From NCBI GenBank assembly GCA_032717465.1, contig CM064715.1, forward strand, positions 34,825,046 through 34,889,045: a stretch of DNA of 64,000 nt, in the 5' to 3' direction. This DNA comes from Coenobita brevimanus. Taxonomy: Eukaryota; Arthropoda; Malacostraca; Decapoda; Coenobitidae. Of the stretch, positions 48,934 through 60,518 are shown piece by piece. The position numbers and the translations under genes are program-made. The stretch's first letter is position 1, and each line of letters begins with the position of its first letter. A model generated the notes under the pieces. That model saw nothing but the letters and a program-made list of their open reading frames with translations, was not told the origin of the DNA and did no database searches.

Positions 48934-49086
48934 ATGAGAAACAGGGTGTGGAGGAAGTTCACAGACGGTGGAGACAGTTATATGTAGAGAGGAAGACAGA
49001 GGTTAAAAGATTAGAAAGAGAGAGTAAGAAGAAAGTGGATAAGGGATTTGGAAGGAATTTGAGTGTAAAGTGGAGGGAATACGAAA

Positions 49087-50720
49087 ATGTTCTGGAAAGA
49101 AATAAAGAGAGTTAGACAGGGTGTTAAAGAAGTTAGACGGGGAGTGAAGGATAAAAATGGTAGATTACTTATGGAGAAGGGAGAAAAAGTGAGCAGATGG
49201 AGAGAGCACTTTAAGGAATATTTGAACTTAGAGAATGAAAGTAATATAAGTGGCTGGGAAATGGCTGGAAGAAGGGGGATGCGAGAAGAGAGGAAGAAAT
49301 CAGTAGGATGGAAGTTGTGGAAGCAATGATGAAAGTCAAAATGGGGAAAGCCCCAGGAATTGATGGAGTGTGTGCTGAAATGCTGAAACATGAGGGAGAG
49401 ATAACAAAGTACTAGAATGGATGTGGAAGATGTGCAGCTTGGCCTGGGAGGAAGGTAAAGTCCCGGAGGATTGGAAGTTATAATTATTCTCCTGTACAAA
49501 GGAAGTGGGGAAAGAGAAGTGTGTGCTAATCATAGGGGCATTTGTCTTCTTAGTGTAATACGAAAAGTATATGGTAGGATATTTATTGACAAATAGGAAA
49601 GTAACGGAGAAATTAGCTGGAGAAGAACAGGGAAGTTGTAGGAAGGGAAGAGGTTGTGTAGATCAGATATTCATTCGTAGGTCTTTAGTGGAAAAGTTTC
49701 TAGAGAAAGAAAAGAAGTTGTATGTAGCCTTCATGGATTTGGAGAAAGCATGTTACAGATTGGATAGACAAGAATTGTGGAAAGTATTCAGAACATATGA
49801 AGTAGATGGGAAGCTGCTGAATGCCGTGAAGAGTATGGATGAGGGTGCTACGGCTGCAGTGCGTGTGGACAGTGAACTGCGTGTATTTTTCTGTTTGAAG
49901 GTTGGATTGAAACAATGATGTGTCATGTCTCCATGCTTGTTAAATCTGTATATGGATAAGGTTATAAAAGAGATACAAGATAGGGCAGTGCATGTTGGAG
50001 TGGCCCTAATGAGAGAGTTCAGTGTGTGGAAACTCCCTGTACTGTTGTTTGCAGATGATACTGTGTTGCTAAGTGAAGACGAAGGGGAACTGCAAGGCTT
50101 GGTGAGTGAGTTTGGGAGATTGTGTAAGAAATGGAATCTAAAGGTGAATGTAGGGAAGAGTAATGTTATTGTCTTATAGAGAAATGAAGTCACTGAATGT
50201 AGAGTGAGGTTGGATGATGAGGAAATGGAAAATGTGAATGCGTTTAAGTACTTGGGTAGTGTGATGAGTAAGGATGGAAGTCTAGAGGGTGAAGTGCTTA
50301 AAACAGTTCAGCAAGGAAGAATGGTTGCTGTTTCTTTGGAATCGGTGATAAGAAACTGGTAGAAGTGAAAGAATTACTACATGACAATATTATGTTACCA
50401 ACTCTAACCTATGGAAGTGAAGCGTTGGACCTTGTTGGAGGGACACAAGTCAAAGAGTGATAGGATGTGATAGGAAGCGTTAGGAGAAGCAAACTGAGGT
50501 GGCTTGGCTATGTGGAGAGCATGGAGGGCGAGAGACTGGCGAGGAGAGTGTATATGAGTAAGGTGGAGGGGGGAAAGGGAGGGGGAAGCCAGTGATAAGA
50601 TGGAGGGATGAAATGGAGAGGTATATGAGAAAAGGGTGTGTGAGCCGGGAGCAGGTCAGTGAAATGACGAGGGATAGGACGACAATGAGGCAATTTGTTT
50701 GTGGCCACCCCTTACGGGAA
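49087..50720 (+). pseudogene. LINE A reverse transcriptase
   Basis: 49087-49329 linker (VSRWREHFKEYLNLENE), the RT start at about 49330-49500 in broken frames (KAPGIDGVCAEMLKHE-like), 49571-49918 palm (EEQGSCRKGRGCVDQIF; AFMDLEKACYRLDRQ; GLKQ then stop), 49925-50179 (MSPCLLNLYMDKVIKEIQDR; FADDTVLLSEDEGEL) and the thumb to 50450. Several stops are present. Confidence 0.88.
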
Positions 50721-50735
50721 TAAGGTATCTGGCAA

Positions 50736-50826
50736 TAGATAGATAGATAATGTATATACATACATTTATATATCTATATATCTCTATATATTTTTATATA
50801 TATATATCTCTATATATATATATATA

Positions 50827-50871
<45 letters not shown>

Positions 50872-50891
50872 TATCTCTCTCTCTCTCTCTC

Positions 50892-50964
<73 letters not shown>

Positions 50965-50974
50965 ATATATATAT
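50736..50974. repeat. Compound (GATA)n/(AT)n/(CT)n microsatellite
   Basis: It begins as the LINE tail repeats, then TATA and CTCT runs up to the start of the SINE. Confidence 0.97.
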
Positions 50975-51365
50975 GAGTCTCTGTGGTACAGTGGCAAAGT
51001 GTGCGTTTCGTACATTGGTGAACCAGGGTTCGCGCCCCGCCAGGGTAATAAGCCTTGGGAGTATTCACCCGGCCACTTACTGCATTGGCGGACACAAGGG
51101 GTGCTGTGGTTGAACCAGTGTCGCATACTATAAAGTATGCTTGCACCCAGTCGGCTTGCGCGGGCCGATTACACTTGGTTCACAGACTACACACACATCG
51201 AAAGCCACTACAATTACACTTACAAGCACTTCTCACCTACATATACAATCTCTACCAGACAGCCTAAGCCACTTGGTAGAAATACATTGGTTGTATCGTC
51301 CCGACTTCGGTCAGGATAGGCCGGTCCCGCAGTGGATACTCAAACGGCTGATGATGATGATGATA
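50975..51365 (+). repeat. tRNA-derived SINE with (GAT)n tail
   Basis: The head has a box A-like TGGTACAGTGGCAAAGTG (50984-51001) and a clear box B GGTTCGCGCCC (51027-51037), with normal tRNA-gene spacing. The body of about 300 bases includes GACTTCGGTCAGGATAGGCC. The tail is GATGATGATGATGAT (51350-51364). A preserved box B means pol III transcription is possible. It lies between two LINE copies and is a different family from the SINE in the palindrome arms. Confidence 0.8.
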
Positions 51366-51373
51366 TACATATT

Positions 51374-51419
<46 letters not shown>
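51366..51419. repeat. (AT)n microsatellite after the SINE
   Basis: About 50 bases of AT. Confidence 0.95.
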
Positions 51420-51421
<2 letters not shown>

Positions 51422-52204
51422 GATCATACACTGGTATGATGATCTGATCTGATCCTAAGCCTTGCATTTCGTTTCTTCGTTTTCTTTAATGATAAAAGGG
51501 GGGGGGGGAATCTTGTCCCTGTGCCTGGACCTGATTTGATTTTTTTCAATCTTTATTATTGTTTCGTATTTAGAAGAAAATCCGTATACCGCAATTTTCC
51601 ATTTGTATCTCATTCTAATTTGATTGTTTTCCCACCTTGTTTCTTGTTGTTTCTTGTCTTGTCTCTAACGAAAACAGATGATCATCCACATGAATATTGA
51701 AATGTTGAATATTGTCCCACTTTGTTTCTTTTTTTTTTCTTCAGCCCATTCTAAAACATGAATAAAGTCAGGTGAAGAATTTGGCCTATATCTAGAGAAA
51801 AGTGTTCATTAATTTACTGCTGTATCTTGTATCTGTGTATGGACTTACCTCTAGTTCTTCCACTCATTTTCTTGCCTTTATATCAAGCAAACAGAATGAT
51901 CTTGAATTCATCACGATTGCTTAATTCCTCTTTTTTTTTCTTCATCTCAGACAAATCAAGGTTCGCCTTTTGGGTCGTATTACAAGTGGCTTTTGCAGGT
52001 TTATTTACAGTTCTTTTTTAGCTATTTATTTCACACACTGGACCTAAAAATCCTGGAGTGTGTTTTTTTATGAAGCCTGTGTCGATATTAACACAATAAT
52101 GAAAAATATGCAAAAAATATCGAGGTGCAGTATGCATAATAAGTCGCAGAGGAAAATGAGCCAAGAATTCTACAATGCGCCTCATAATACGGCCTTCACA
52201 AAGA
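51420..52204. other. Unassigned segment
   Basis: No gene or known repeat seen. It is T-rich, with a run of nine Gs near 51499-51507 and pyrimidine tracts near 51720-51740 and 51930-51942. Confidence 0.5.
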
Positions 52205-52284
52205 AACAAATGTGGGCAATTGTATGCATGTATGCGCCAAAGCAAGATCGTGCAAGCAGAGTGAGAGAATAGTTCTGGACAAAT

Positions 52285-52800
52285 GTGGAAGTGTGCATAG
52301 AAAAGTTTGAAAGGAATGAGAGAGTGTTTTTGATTGGTGATATGAATGGTAAAGTAGGGAATGTGAAGGTGGATGGAGTAGTTCGTGTGTGGGGGGTGCC
52401 TGCTGAGATAGCTGAGAATGGCAGTGCTTTAATGGACATTTGTGCCAGGAGGGGGTTGGTGATAGCCAATACCCTCTTCAGGCACAATATGATCCACAGG
52501 TATACATGGAGAGTGATGAGAAGAGAGGGAGGTGAACTGAATGAAGGGAAGGCAATGATTGATTATCTGCGTGTGGATGAAAGGATGCGAAGATGTGTAA
52601 TGGATGCAAGAGCATATAGAGGTTGGGGGAGAGGACTTTCTGACCACCACTTGGTGGTGGTCAGAATCAAGGTCCAAGTAAAATGGAGAAATAGAAGAAG
52701 GGAAGCACGGGAGGAAGGAGTAGATGCAAGGAGAGTGGAAAGGTTACAAGAGGATGAGAAAAAGGCAGAATATGAAAGAAGTGGAGGAACGATTGGGTAA
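52285..52800 (+). pseudogene. LINE A endonuclease C-terminal part
   Basis: 171 open codons: NERVFLIGDMNGKVGNVKVDG (GDMN motif intact), RRGLVIANTLFRHNMIHRYTW, MIDYLRVDERMRRCVMDAR and LSDHHLVVVRIKVQVKWRN (SDH motif intact). This is the best preserved endonuclease stretch of the family in the window, though its N-terminus is missing. Confidence 0.88.
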
Positions 52801-53092
52801 ATATGTATTGGAGCAGATGGGGGACGTGGAAGGTGTGTGCAAGATATTCGCAGAAGAAGACAGGCTGTGGCACATAAGAAGAAAGCATATAATGAATGGA
52901 TGAGAAATAGGGGCGTGCAGCATGTGAGGTGATGTGTGGGGTGAAGAGAAGACGAAAGGGGGTGCAAGGAACAGCATGGTGGAATGAAGAGGTGAGACAG
53001 GCTTTGGCACAAAAGAAGAATGGATGAGAAACAGAGGCGTGGAAGTAGTTGAGAGACGGAAGAGATAGTTATATGTAGAAAGAAAGAGAGAG

Positions 53093-54610
53093 ATGAAAAG
53101 ATTAGTGAGAGAGAGTAAGAAGCGAGTGGATGAGGAATTTGAAAGGTATTTGAGTGTAAAGTGGAGGGAATGTAAGAAATTGTTCTGGGAAGAAATAAAG
53201 AGAGTTAGACAGGGTGGCAATGAAGTTAGTCGGGGAGTGAAAGATAAAAATGGTAGATTACTAGTGGAGACGGGAGAAAAAATGAGCAGATGGATAGAAC
53301 ACTTTAAGGAAGAGTTGAACACAGAGAATGAAAATGACGTGAGTATAAGAGGCTGGGGAATGGCTGGGAGAAGGAGGGAGGTGAGAAGACAGGACGAAAT
53401 CAGTAGGATGGAAGTTGTGGAAACAGTGAAGAAAGTTAAAATCGGGAAAGCCCCAGGAATTGATGGAGTGTGTTGGTGAAATGCTGAAGCATGGGGAGAG
53501 ATAGTAGTAGAATCGATGTGGAAGATGTGCAGATTGGCGTGGGAGGGAGGTAGAGTCTCGGAGGATTAGAAGTCAGGTATAATTATTTCCTTGTACAAAG
53601 GAAAAGGGGGAAAAAAAAGTGTGTGGTAATTATAGGGGCATTTGTCTTCTTAGTGTAATAGGAAAAGTATATGGTAGGATACTTATTGACACAGATAGAG
53701 AAGTGTCAGAGGAATTAGCTGGAGAAGAACAGGGAGGATATGGGAAGGAAAGAGGTTGTGTAGATCAGATATTTATTCTTTTCTTTAGCAGAAAAGTTTC
53801 TAGAGAAGGAAAAGAAGTTGTATGCGGCCTTCATGGATTTGGAGAAAGCATATGACAGGGTGGATAGACAAGGATTGTGAAAAGTATTAACAATATATGG
53901 AGTAGATGGGAAGTTGTTGAATGCTGTGAAGAGTATGAATGATGGTGCTAAGGCTGCAGTGCGTGTGGATAGTGAACTGAGTGAATTTTTCTATCTGAGG
54001 GTTGCGTTGAAACAGGGATGTGCCATATCTCCATGGTTGTTCAATCGGTACATGGATGGGGTTATAAAAGAGATACAAGGTAGGGCAGTGGATGTTGGAG
54101 TGGCCCTAATGAAAGGACAGTGTTTGGAAACTCCCTGTACTGTTGTTTGCAGATGATACTGTGTTGTTAAGTGAAGACGAAGGGGAGCTGCAAGGCTTGG
54201 TGGATGAGTTTGGCAGAGTGTGTAAGAAACGGACTCTAAATGTGAATGTAGGGAAGAGTCAAGTTATGGTCTTCGAGAGATATGAAGTCAGTGAATGTAC
54301 TGTGAGGTTGGATGAGGGGGAAATGGAAAATGTGACTACGTTTAAGTACTTGGGTAGTGTGATGACTAAGGATGCAAGTCTGGAAGGTGAAGTGCTTGAT
54401 AGGGTACAACAAGGAAGAAAGGTTGCTGGTTCCTTGAAAGCAGTGATAAGAAACAGAGAAATGAGCATGGAAGTTAGAAACTTACATGACAGGATTGTGT
54501 TACCAACTCTAACGTATGGAAATGAAGCTTGGGCTTTGTTGGAGGGACATAAGTCAAGAGTGAGAGCAGTGGAAATGAGTTATTTGAGAGGAACATGTGG
54601 AGCCACATGA
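53093..54610 (+). pseudogene. LINE A reverse transcriptase
   Basis: 53093-53479 linker into RT (KIGKAPGIDGVCW), 53619-53855 (GNYRGICLLSVIGKVYGRIL; EEQGGYGKERGCVDQI), 53914-54156 (LKQGCAISPWLFNRYMDGVIK) and 54143-54610 (FADDTVLLSEDEGELQGLVDEF; TFKYLGSVMTKDAS; LTYGNEAWALLEGH). Frame breaks lie near 53475, 53880 and 54150. Confidence 0.9.
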
Positions 54611-54945
54611 AGAGACAGGCTGACAAATAGAGATGTGAAGAAGCGTTGTGGTATGGATGTGGAAGGAAGCGTTAAGATAAGCACACAGAGATGGTTTGGC
54701 CATGTGGAAAGGATGGAGAGTGAGAGACTGACGAGAAGAGTATCTGTGAGTGAGGTAGAGGGGGAGAGAGGGAAGGGGAGGCCAAGGATGAGATGAAGGG
54801 ATGAGGAGGAGATGTATATGAGACAGGGGGGCGTGAGCTGGGAGCAGGGCACTGAAATGGCGGGGAACAGGGCGACATAGAGGCGATTTGTTTGTGGCCA
54901 CCCCGTATGGAATTGAGGCGTCTGGCAATAGATTGATAGATAGAT

Positions 54946-55493
54946 TGGTAGATAGACAAAGAAACTCATGATTAAATCCCTGTCGTAACCTTGATCCGTT
55001 TTGACAAGAAGGCTTATGAAAGTATTGCTGAAGTTTCTCAGTGTCCTGTACTTGCAAAAACAAATGTTAGTTCATCATCATCATTATCATCATCATTAAC
55101 CTAACCTTTCCTCACACTTAAAGGCTGGAAACAAGAAAAAGAAAATACTCAAGCAGGAGAACCATGAAAAGTTGGTATCTTAGTTGAAAATAAGCCACAC
55201 CGGCATTCACACATCAGTCAAGCTTTCATAATCCTGGTTTTACGTAACAAAGTCATCTTCATTAGTTTTTTTTTTTTTTTTTTATTGAGACGCTTCACCA
55301 CCACCACCACCATCATCATCATTGATCATCATCATCTTTACCCCCATCTATAAATGAAGCGAAGTAGGTTTCAGAGACAGAAAAAAAATACGAGAATGGA
55401 AGAACTATCAACAGGGATTTGTCTCACAGTCATTTATACATCATTCAGTTCTTCAGAATCCGTGCTTACCGTGATAAGCATAAACATCTGCTC

Positions 55494-55494
<1 letters not shown>
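54946..55494. other. Unassigned segment with (ATC)n runs
   Basis: No gene seen. Short (ATC)n-type repeats lie near 55073-55097 and 55298-55335, with a T-run at 55267-55283. Confidence 0.5.
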
Positions 55495-55548
<54 letters not shown>

Positions 55549-55625
55549 TGTGTTGTGTTGTGTGTGTGTTTTGTGTTGTGTGTTGTGTGTGTGTGTGTGT
55601 GTGTGTGTTGAGTGTGTGTTTTGTG

Positions 55626-55692
<67 letters not shown>

Positions 55693-55695
55693 GTG

Positions 55696-55763
<68 letters not shown>
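55495..55763. repeat. (GT)n block with periodic TTTTGTGTTGTG breaks
   Basis: About 269 bases of GT. TTTTGTGTTGTG-type interruptions recur (near 55545, 55570, 55620 and 55688), so the block looks like a higher-order repeat grown by segmental duplication. Confidence 0.97.
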
Positions 55764-55765
<2 letters not shown>

Positions 55766-55959
55766 CTTCATGAATGTTTTTGACCATCATTATTATCTTA
55801 ATCGTCATCATCATTAGCTCGTATTCTCGTTAGCATGGGTGAATAAGCAGCACTTTTATCCAGTTATTTATGATGCATATCGAACCAGCATGAGTGACTT
55901 CGCAGCACTTCGTTAATTATTTATTTTGCACATTAAATGGTGTTATGGAGTGTTTGGAG

Positions 55960-56512
55960 TGGTTGGAAGAAGTTCAGGGAGGTTTGCATCTCCTGACGTT
56001 GAGAGGGCTCTCCCTCGGTGCTTAAGGGATCTTCGCATGCGGCATGCGTTAGGAGTGTAATGTTGCATGGTAGTGAGACCTGGACAGTAAGGGAAGAGGA
56101 TATTCGCAGGCCCAAACGAACAGAAACGACAGTGATGAGGTGGATGTGCAGTGTGTCCCTGAGTGCGAGGCCTGCGGGAACTTGGATTACTATTGAAGTG
56201 TTGAGAGGTAGGATTGGAGTGTATTGGTGTTGTGATAAGGAGAGTTAGATTGTGATAGTTTGGGCATGTGAGGAGGATGGGGGATGATAACCGGGTGCAG
56301 AAAGTGAGAAGTGTTGACGTTAGGGGTAGGGTTGAGAGAGGTAAACCGAAAAAGACCTGGGATGAAGTCATAGAGCGTGAGCCCAGGGATAAGGAACCGA
56401 ATAAGGAAGCTGCCAGAAATCGAACAGCATGCAGAGCCGCCATTAGACGAACAAGGCTGGCGCATGCAAGCATGATGGAAGCTTTAAAATCGAAACTATA
56501 TTACATGCTATA
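55960..56512 (+). pseudogene. Non-LTR retrotransposon RT C-terminal fragment
   Basis: 56018-56248 contains VRSVMLHGSETWTVREEDIRR and MRWMCSVSL, the hallmark end of many LINE RTs. 56268-56513 continues in another frame with RGRVERGKPKKTWDEVIERE and ends at a stop. It is a different family from LINE A. The RT palm is missing. Confidence 0.85.
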
Positions 56513-57547
56513 ATCCTCGTTTTTTTTCACTGAAGATGTTTCTAATATCGACATTCCGTAATTCGCATAAATTACACGAGAATATTAAGGTGTAATTCAC
56601 AGTAGAAATCGCTTATTATGAGGTGGTGTTGCGAAAACTCCGAAGCGAACAAGGAAATGGTCCTATATCATGATCATAATCACCATGCTCCTCCTGCCAA
56701 AGAATGGAGTGAGGTTATTCATGTCTTTTAGATGTGGTCTTATTATATAGCTGTGACATAGAGCATTCACGTGAAATGTTCAAAAATATGGTTCATTCAC
56801 ATTTAGGCAGGTGGAAATTTTCACCTTTTTGCATCCTATTACCTTATCTCAATGGCAGAATACAACCTTACTGCGGCTGTACATTCATTCCATAGCACGT
56901 CTTCGTGATCAGAATCATTTTCAAGTGTTACAATGCTGAATTCAAAATGAGGATGTGGTAGATTTAAATCTAATTAACATGCACGAGGTGGCTACGGTAT
57001 GGAAAAGTTGCTAGAAAATCTAACCTCATGAGAATACAGCTTAGAAAAGGGAAACATTCTCAGTCATCCTTATCTTCAGTTCGAGGACGCCATATTTTAC
57101 TCTTCCTATCCGAGCATAGCTTCACTCAGCTCAAGAGAAAAGCCATGTAGTCAAAGAGTTAGTAAAGGCAATGTCAAATTCCTTCTCAAAGAAAGATCCT
57201 AATGATCTAGGTTAAATTATTGTTCGTAAGAAACCAAGAAATTATCATAAAAGACATCCTTGGCTTAAGGGCTCATGTTATCTGGTTTAAAACTGGTGAC
57301 ATTTGCGGTACACATATTCATTTGACGATTTACCATCGCATTCAACTTTCGAAGTTTAAATCTAAATAAACTACTATAAACATAAAAAAAAAAAAAATGC
57401 AGCTGTGTAGTATGTTGTCAGATCAGTGGAATTTTCAATCTGGCTTTCAGTGACGTAGAGACTCTTCACGAGCTTATTATAATATTCCCCTCCCAAATTC
57501 AAATTCCTTCTAAATTATTCAAACTTTTCGAAAAACTAAGTCGCAAA
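56513..57547. other. Unassigned, apparently single-copy segment
   Basis: No gene or known repeat seen. Near 57396 an ATGCAGCTGTGTAGTATG sequence resembles the start of the broken gene at 57548. Confidence 0.45.
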
Positions 57548-58216
57548 ATGTAGTTGCGTAGTGTGTTGTTGTCGGTGGTGGTGGTGATGGCTGTGGCGGG
57601 AGCGATAAGAACTAGGAGAACTAGGAGAGCTAGGGGGGCTAGAGGGAGGTGTAGCCTGGAGTATGCGTCGAGGAGCACGGTGTACAAGCGACCTCTTAAG
57701 CAAGGGTGCGCGGATAAGTTCTTAGACCGGGGTTGGCGGGCGTAGAATGGGAGTCTGGTCGGGGCCATTACTCTGCAGTGCGGCCCGAAGAACAAGACTA
57801 TCATTCTGGACTACTCCGCCTCCAGGGCCCTCAAACGCGAGAGGAGGGCTAGGAGCCGCGCAGCCTCCACCTTCTCCAAAGACAACCCCGACTGCCCCAT
57901 TTACTCCAAGGACTACGCCGACTATCCCACCGAGTCCTGTCTCGACTATCCCATTGATGAAGAGGGTTCCAACTTCGTTGGAGTTGTCGCCTCTTACTTC
58001 GACCCGGCGAATGATAAGAGGTGCGAGGCCAAAAAAGCAGGCAAAACGTGGCAAGTAAAGAAGGAAATCGTCAACAAGCTGTTTAAGAAGGCTGAAGAAG
58101 AGATGAAGAGGCCTGGGGGTATTATGTTATTAAGGTGTACTAAGGAGCACTATTGGCTAATGGTGTCAAGGCGACTGAAGAAGAGCGTCCCAGAGTTTTT
58201 CAAACTGGTCAAATGA
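57548..58216 (+). pseudogene. Broken intronless gene for a putative secreted basic protein
   Basis: The frame from ATG 57548 runs 222 codons to TGA 58214-58216 with only two interruptions, both TAG (codon 2 at 57551 and codon 66 at 57743). Residues 3-19 are hydrophobic (LRSVLLSVVVVMAVAGA), like a signal peptide. Then comes an Arg-rich stretch (RTRRTRRARGARGRC), a Tyr/Asp/Pro-rich middle (SKDYADYPTESCLDYP) and a Lys-rich C-terminus (VPEFFKLVK). Seven cysteines are spread along it. The region is much more GC-rich than its surroundings. I do not recognise the family. The open frame over 156 codons after the second TAG argues for a recently lost gene or retrocopy. Other options are readthrough or RNA editing of TAG, both less likely. 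Confidence 0.6.
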
Positions 58217-60164
58217 GCACTTGACATTGCATGGACTGCACCTAACCTGACTTGATATTCTTATTCCAAGCTTTCCTTTGTCTTTCGGCCCCCGTAAACA
58301 AGTTTTCCACTGGAATCTTGATTTCACTATAATTTTTCCACTGTTTTTCTATTTTTGTTTCTGCAATACACCATATAAACTAGCAAATATATTGAACTTT
58401 AATTAAAACTTTTGCTTCCCTTTCCTTGTGTTTCCATAAACAAACTGTCCTAAGCCTACAGATATTCTGTACTAGACATCAGTTTGATTTGGAATTTTTG
58501 CCGTTTAGTTCAGTCCTTTATTTCGTTTATGACCCTTCGTTTTTCTGATGGTTTTTGATGTGTTTCGATCTAACTTGTAGTTCATTGGTGTAGGAAATAA
58601 CTTGTTTTATCGTTTCTTCCCACCTCTCCTGCAGCAAGGGGCCCTGTGGATATCCTGGGTTTTGGATGGGGGAAATACGGCCAAAAAAGGAATTTGCGAC
58701 GTTTATGAATGCCAGAATCGATACAAGCACTTAAAAAACACCAGAAAATCCCTGGGTTCCTAATTAGGGCAGCCCTCGACCCTTACCTGATCACGTGAGT
58801 TGATGGTGTTGCTCAATCCCTGTCCGTTTGATCGGGCAGACCCGTCGACTGCAAATAAGCAACGCCCCTATGGTGACCACCCACGTTTGACCATGTAGGT
58901 AAAATTCAAATACTAAATAAAAGCCTAAAACGAAGAAATTGTGGCATTTATGAGCGTCATAATCAATGTAATCAATCTAAATGCCTAACCTAGCCTAATC
59001 CGGAAAAAATGTGAGATATCGGCCGAGGTTCCTCACTGTAGGGAGCAAAGCCCCCCAGATCCCCCACTGAATCCTGACCGTACATAACTTAATCTTGAAA
59101 GCCGTCCTACATCCCTCATGAGTTTACAGCTAGAACTAAATGCAACTGTGAAAGCCACTGTACATAGAGGGATAGTGCAGTTTGCCTGGCCGCTTCATTT
59201 CTAAAAAAAAAAAAGAAAAGGCTGATGATCTAGCATGGACACGAGGTGCACTCATGACACAGGGACATTTTGAAATGGACTCCTCTGTCGGATAGGGTTG
59301 CGTGAGGGCGGTATTTAGACCAACGACTCCTCGTCATTAGTTAGTTTCAAGTTCCACGAGTAGATTAAGGGCGATCTTTGGCTAATTTAAAGCACGCTTT
59401 AAATGAGTGGATAAATCCAGGTCCTCTCGGTATCCGTCGAGTCATGTCGTGTCGAGTATTTCCAGGAAGACCGTCTAGCGGCAGCATCATCGCAGCTCAT
59501 TATTTTTAAGTCGTAATTCACAGGGTGAATGCAACGCTCCATGATGGGGCAAATTACTTATGCGACGAAATTTAAGGCACCATGAGAACGTTTTTGCTAC
59601 GAAAACATCATAGAGAAGATCCCACTTAATTTGAGTAGACAGTATCGTAGAACAGCGAAATAATCGCCGAGCATGAATGAACTAAACGGTTATTATACAT
59701 TTTTCTTGTTTCTATATCTAACAAGCTAAATCATCTTGAATTTGAGCAACATTTATTTCTTATAAATTCATCTTTCACTGGGCCTAAATAAGCAAACGAC
59801 TGTGATTTCTAAGGGAGTTAAACTGTCTAAGCTAGAAAAAAGTATCGAAATGCATCCATAGCATGGGAAAGGTTAATCGAGATGCTATTAGGCCTTTGAC
59901 AGCACGGATTTTTTTCTTTTGGACAATATATTCTGCTGCTAGCCTGAATATAATGACCAAATGAGTCCACGGCATTGGAAAGTTCATTGAAGGGCTCACC
60001 ATTTGTTTTCCTGAAATGTTTTGTCGTGAAACGTGGAAACAGTTTCCTTAGTTTCTCGCTCCTGCCTAACTTCCTCAAATACGATGCCACCTTTATTATT
60101 TTATTCATTCCACCACCAGACGTCTTTATTCAGTCTTAAATCAGAGAACACCCAGAAAGTGCAT
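58217..60164. other. Unassigned segment
   Basis: No gene seen. The first 200 bases may be the 3' UTR of the broken gene. Two related blocks of about 45 bases (near 58685-58730 and 58935-58980, sharing ATTTATGA-type sequence) hint at an old repeat. An A-run lies at 59203-59212. Confidence 0.45.
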
Positions 60165-60518
60165 ATCTCCGCCAGTATCATTGCCATTAAAAAGGATCCG
60201 GATCCAGTTCCATGGAGATATTGTGTGGAATGCATAGGATCCGGATCCTCCCCCCAGTTAAGTAATTTTTCCTTGACCCACGGCCCACTCTTCCACAAAA
60301 TTTTATTGGAATTCATTGATAACTTTTGGAGATATTATATACAGGATCCTTATCCGGTCCGGATACACCCCCAAATTTAATCACTTCTTTCTTAGCCCAC
60401 CCTTCCTTCAAATTTCATTGAAATTCATTGAGCACTTTTGGAGAGATACTGTCTGGACAAACAGACAGACAAACATAGGTGAATACCTAACCTCTTCGAA
60501 GTTCGTTGGCGGAGGTAA
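60165..60518. repeat. TIR-bounded repeat with internal duplications
   Basis: The ends carry CTCCGCCA (60167-60174) and TGGCGGAG (60507-60514), an inverted pair. Inside, GGATCCGGATCC occurs twice (60194-60205 and 60237-60248), with a diverged third copy near 60343. Two related blocks of about 120 bases (CCTTGACCCAC...TTCATTGATAACTTTTGGAG and CTTAGCCCACC...TTCATTGAGCACTTTTGGAG) lie in tandem. It probably belongs to a widespread non-autonomous repeat type. It is non-coding. Confidence 0.65.

Larger units (their letters stand above)
47616..50735 (+). mobile_element. LINE family A, near full length
   Basis: A leader (47616-47889) is followed by an APE endonuclease, RT and 3' terminus, all on plus. 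The endonuclease starts at ATG 47890 with RIATWNVRGANDEVRER, the usual start. The element ends GGTATCTGGCAATAGATAGATAGATA (about 50724-50750), matching other copies. Many frameshifts interrupt it. Confidence 0.9.
52205..54945 (+). mobile_element. LINE family A, 5'-truncated copy
   Basis: It starts inside the endonuclease (VYAPKQDRAS context near 52227) and runs to the same 3' terminus (GGCGTCTGGCAATAGATTGATAGATAGA, about 54917-54945). The leader and N-terminal endonuclease are missing, as in target-primed 5' truncation. An internal duplication lies at 52859-53040. Confidence 0.9.

Noticed and set aside
50975..51040. A functional tRNA gene
   Set aside because: Promoter boxes are present, but the sequence does not fold into a full cloverleaf by eye, and a SINE body and simple-repeat tail follow.
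57722..58054. Minus-strand 110-codon Gly/Val-rich frame
   Set aside because: It is the antisense shadow of the GC-rich plus-strand frame at 57548-58216, which has the leader peptide and the longer frame.
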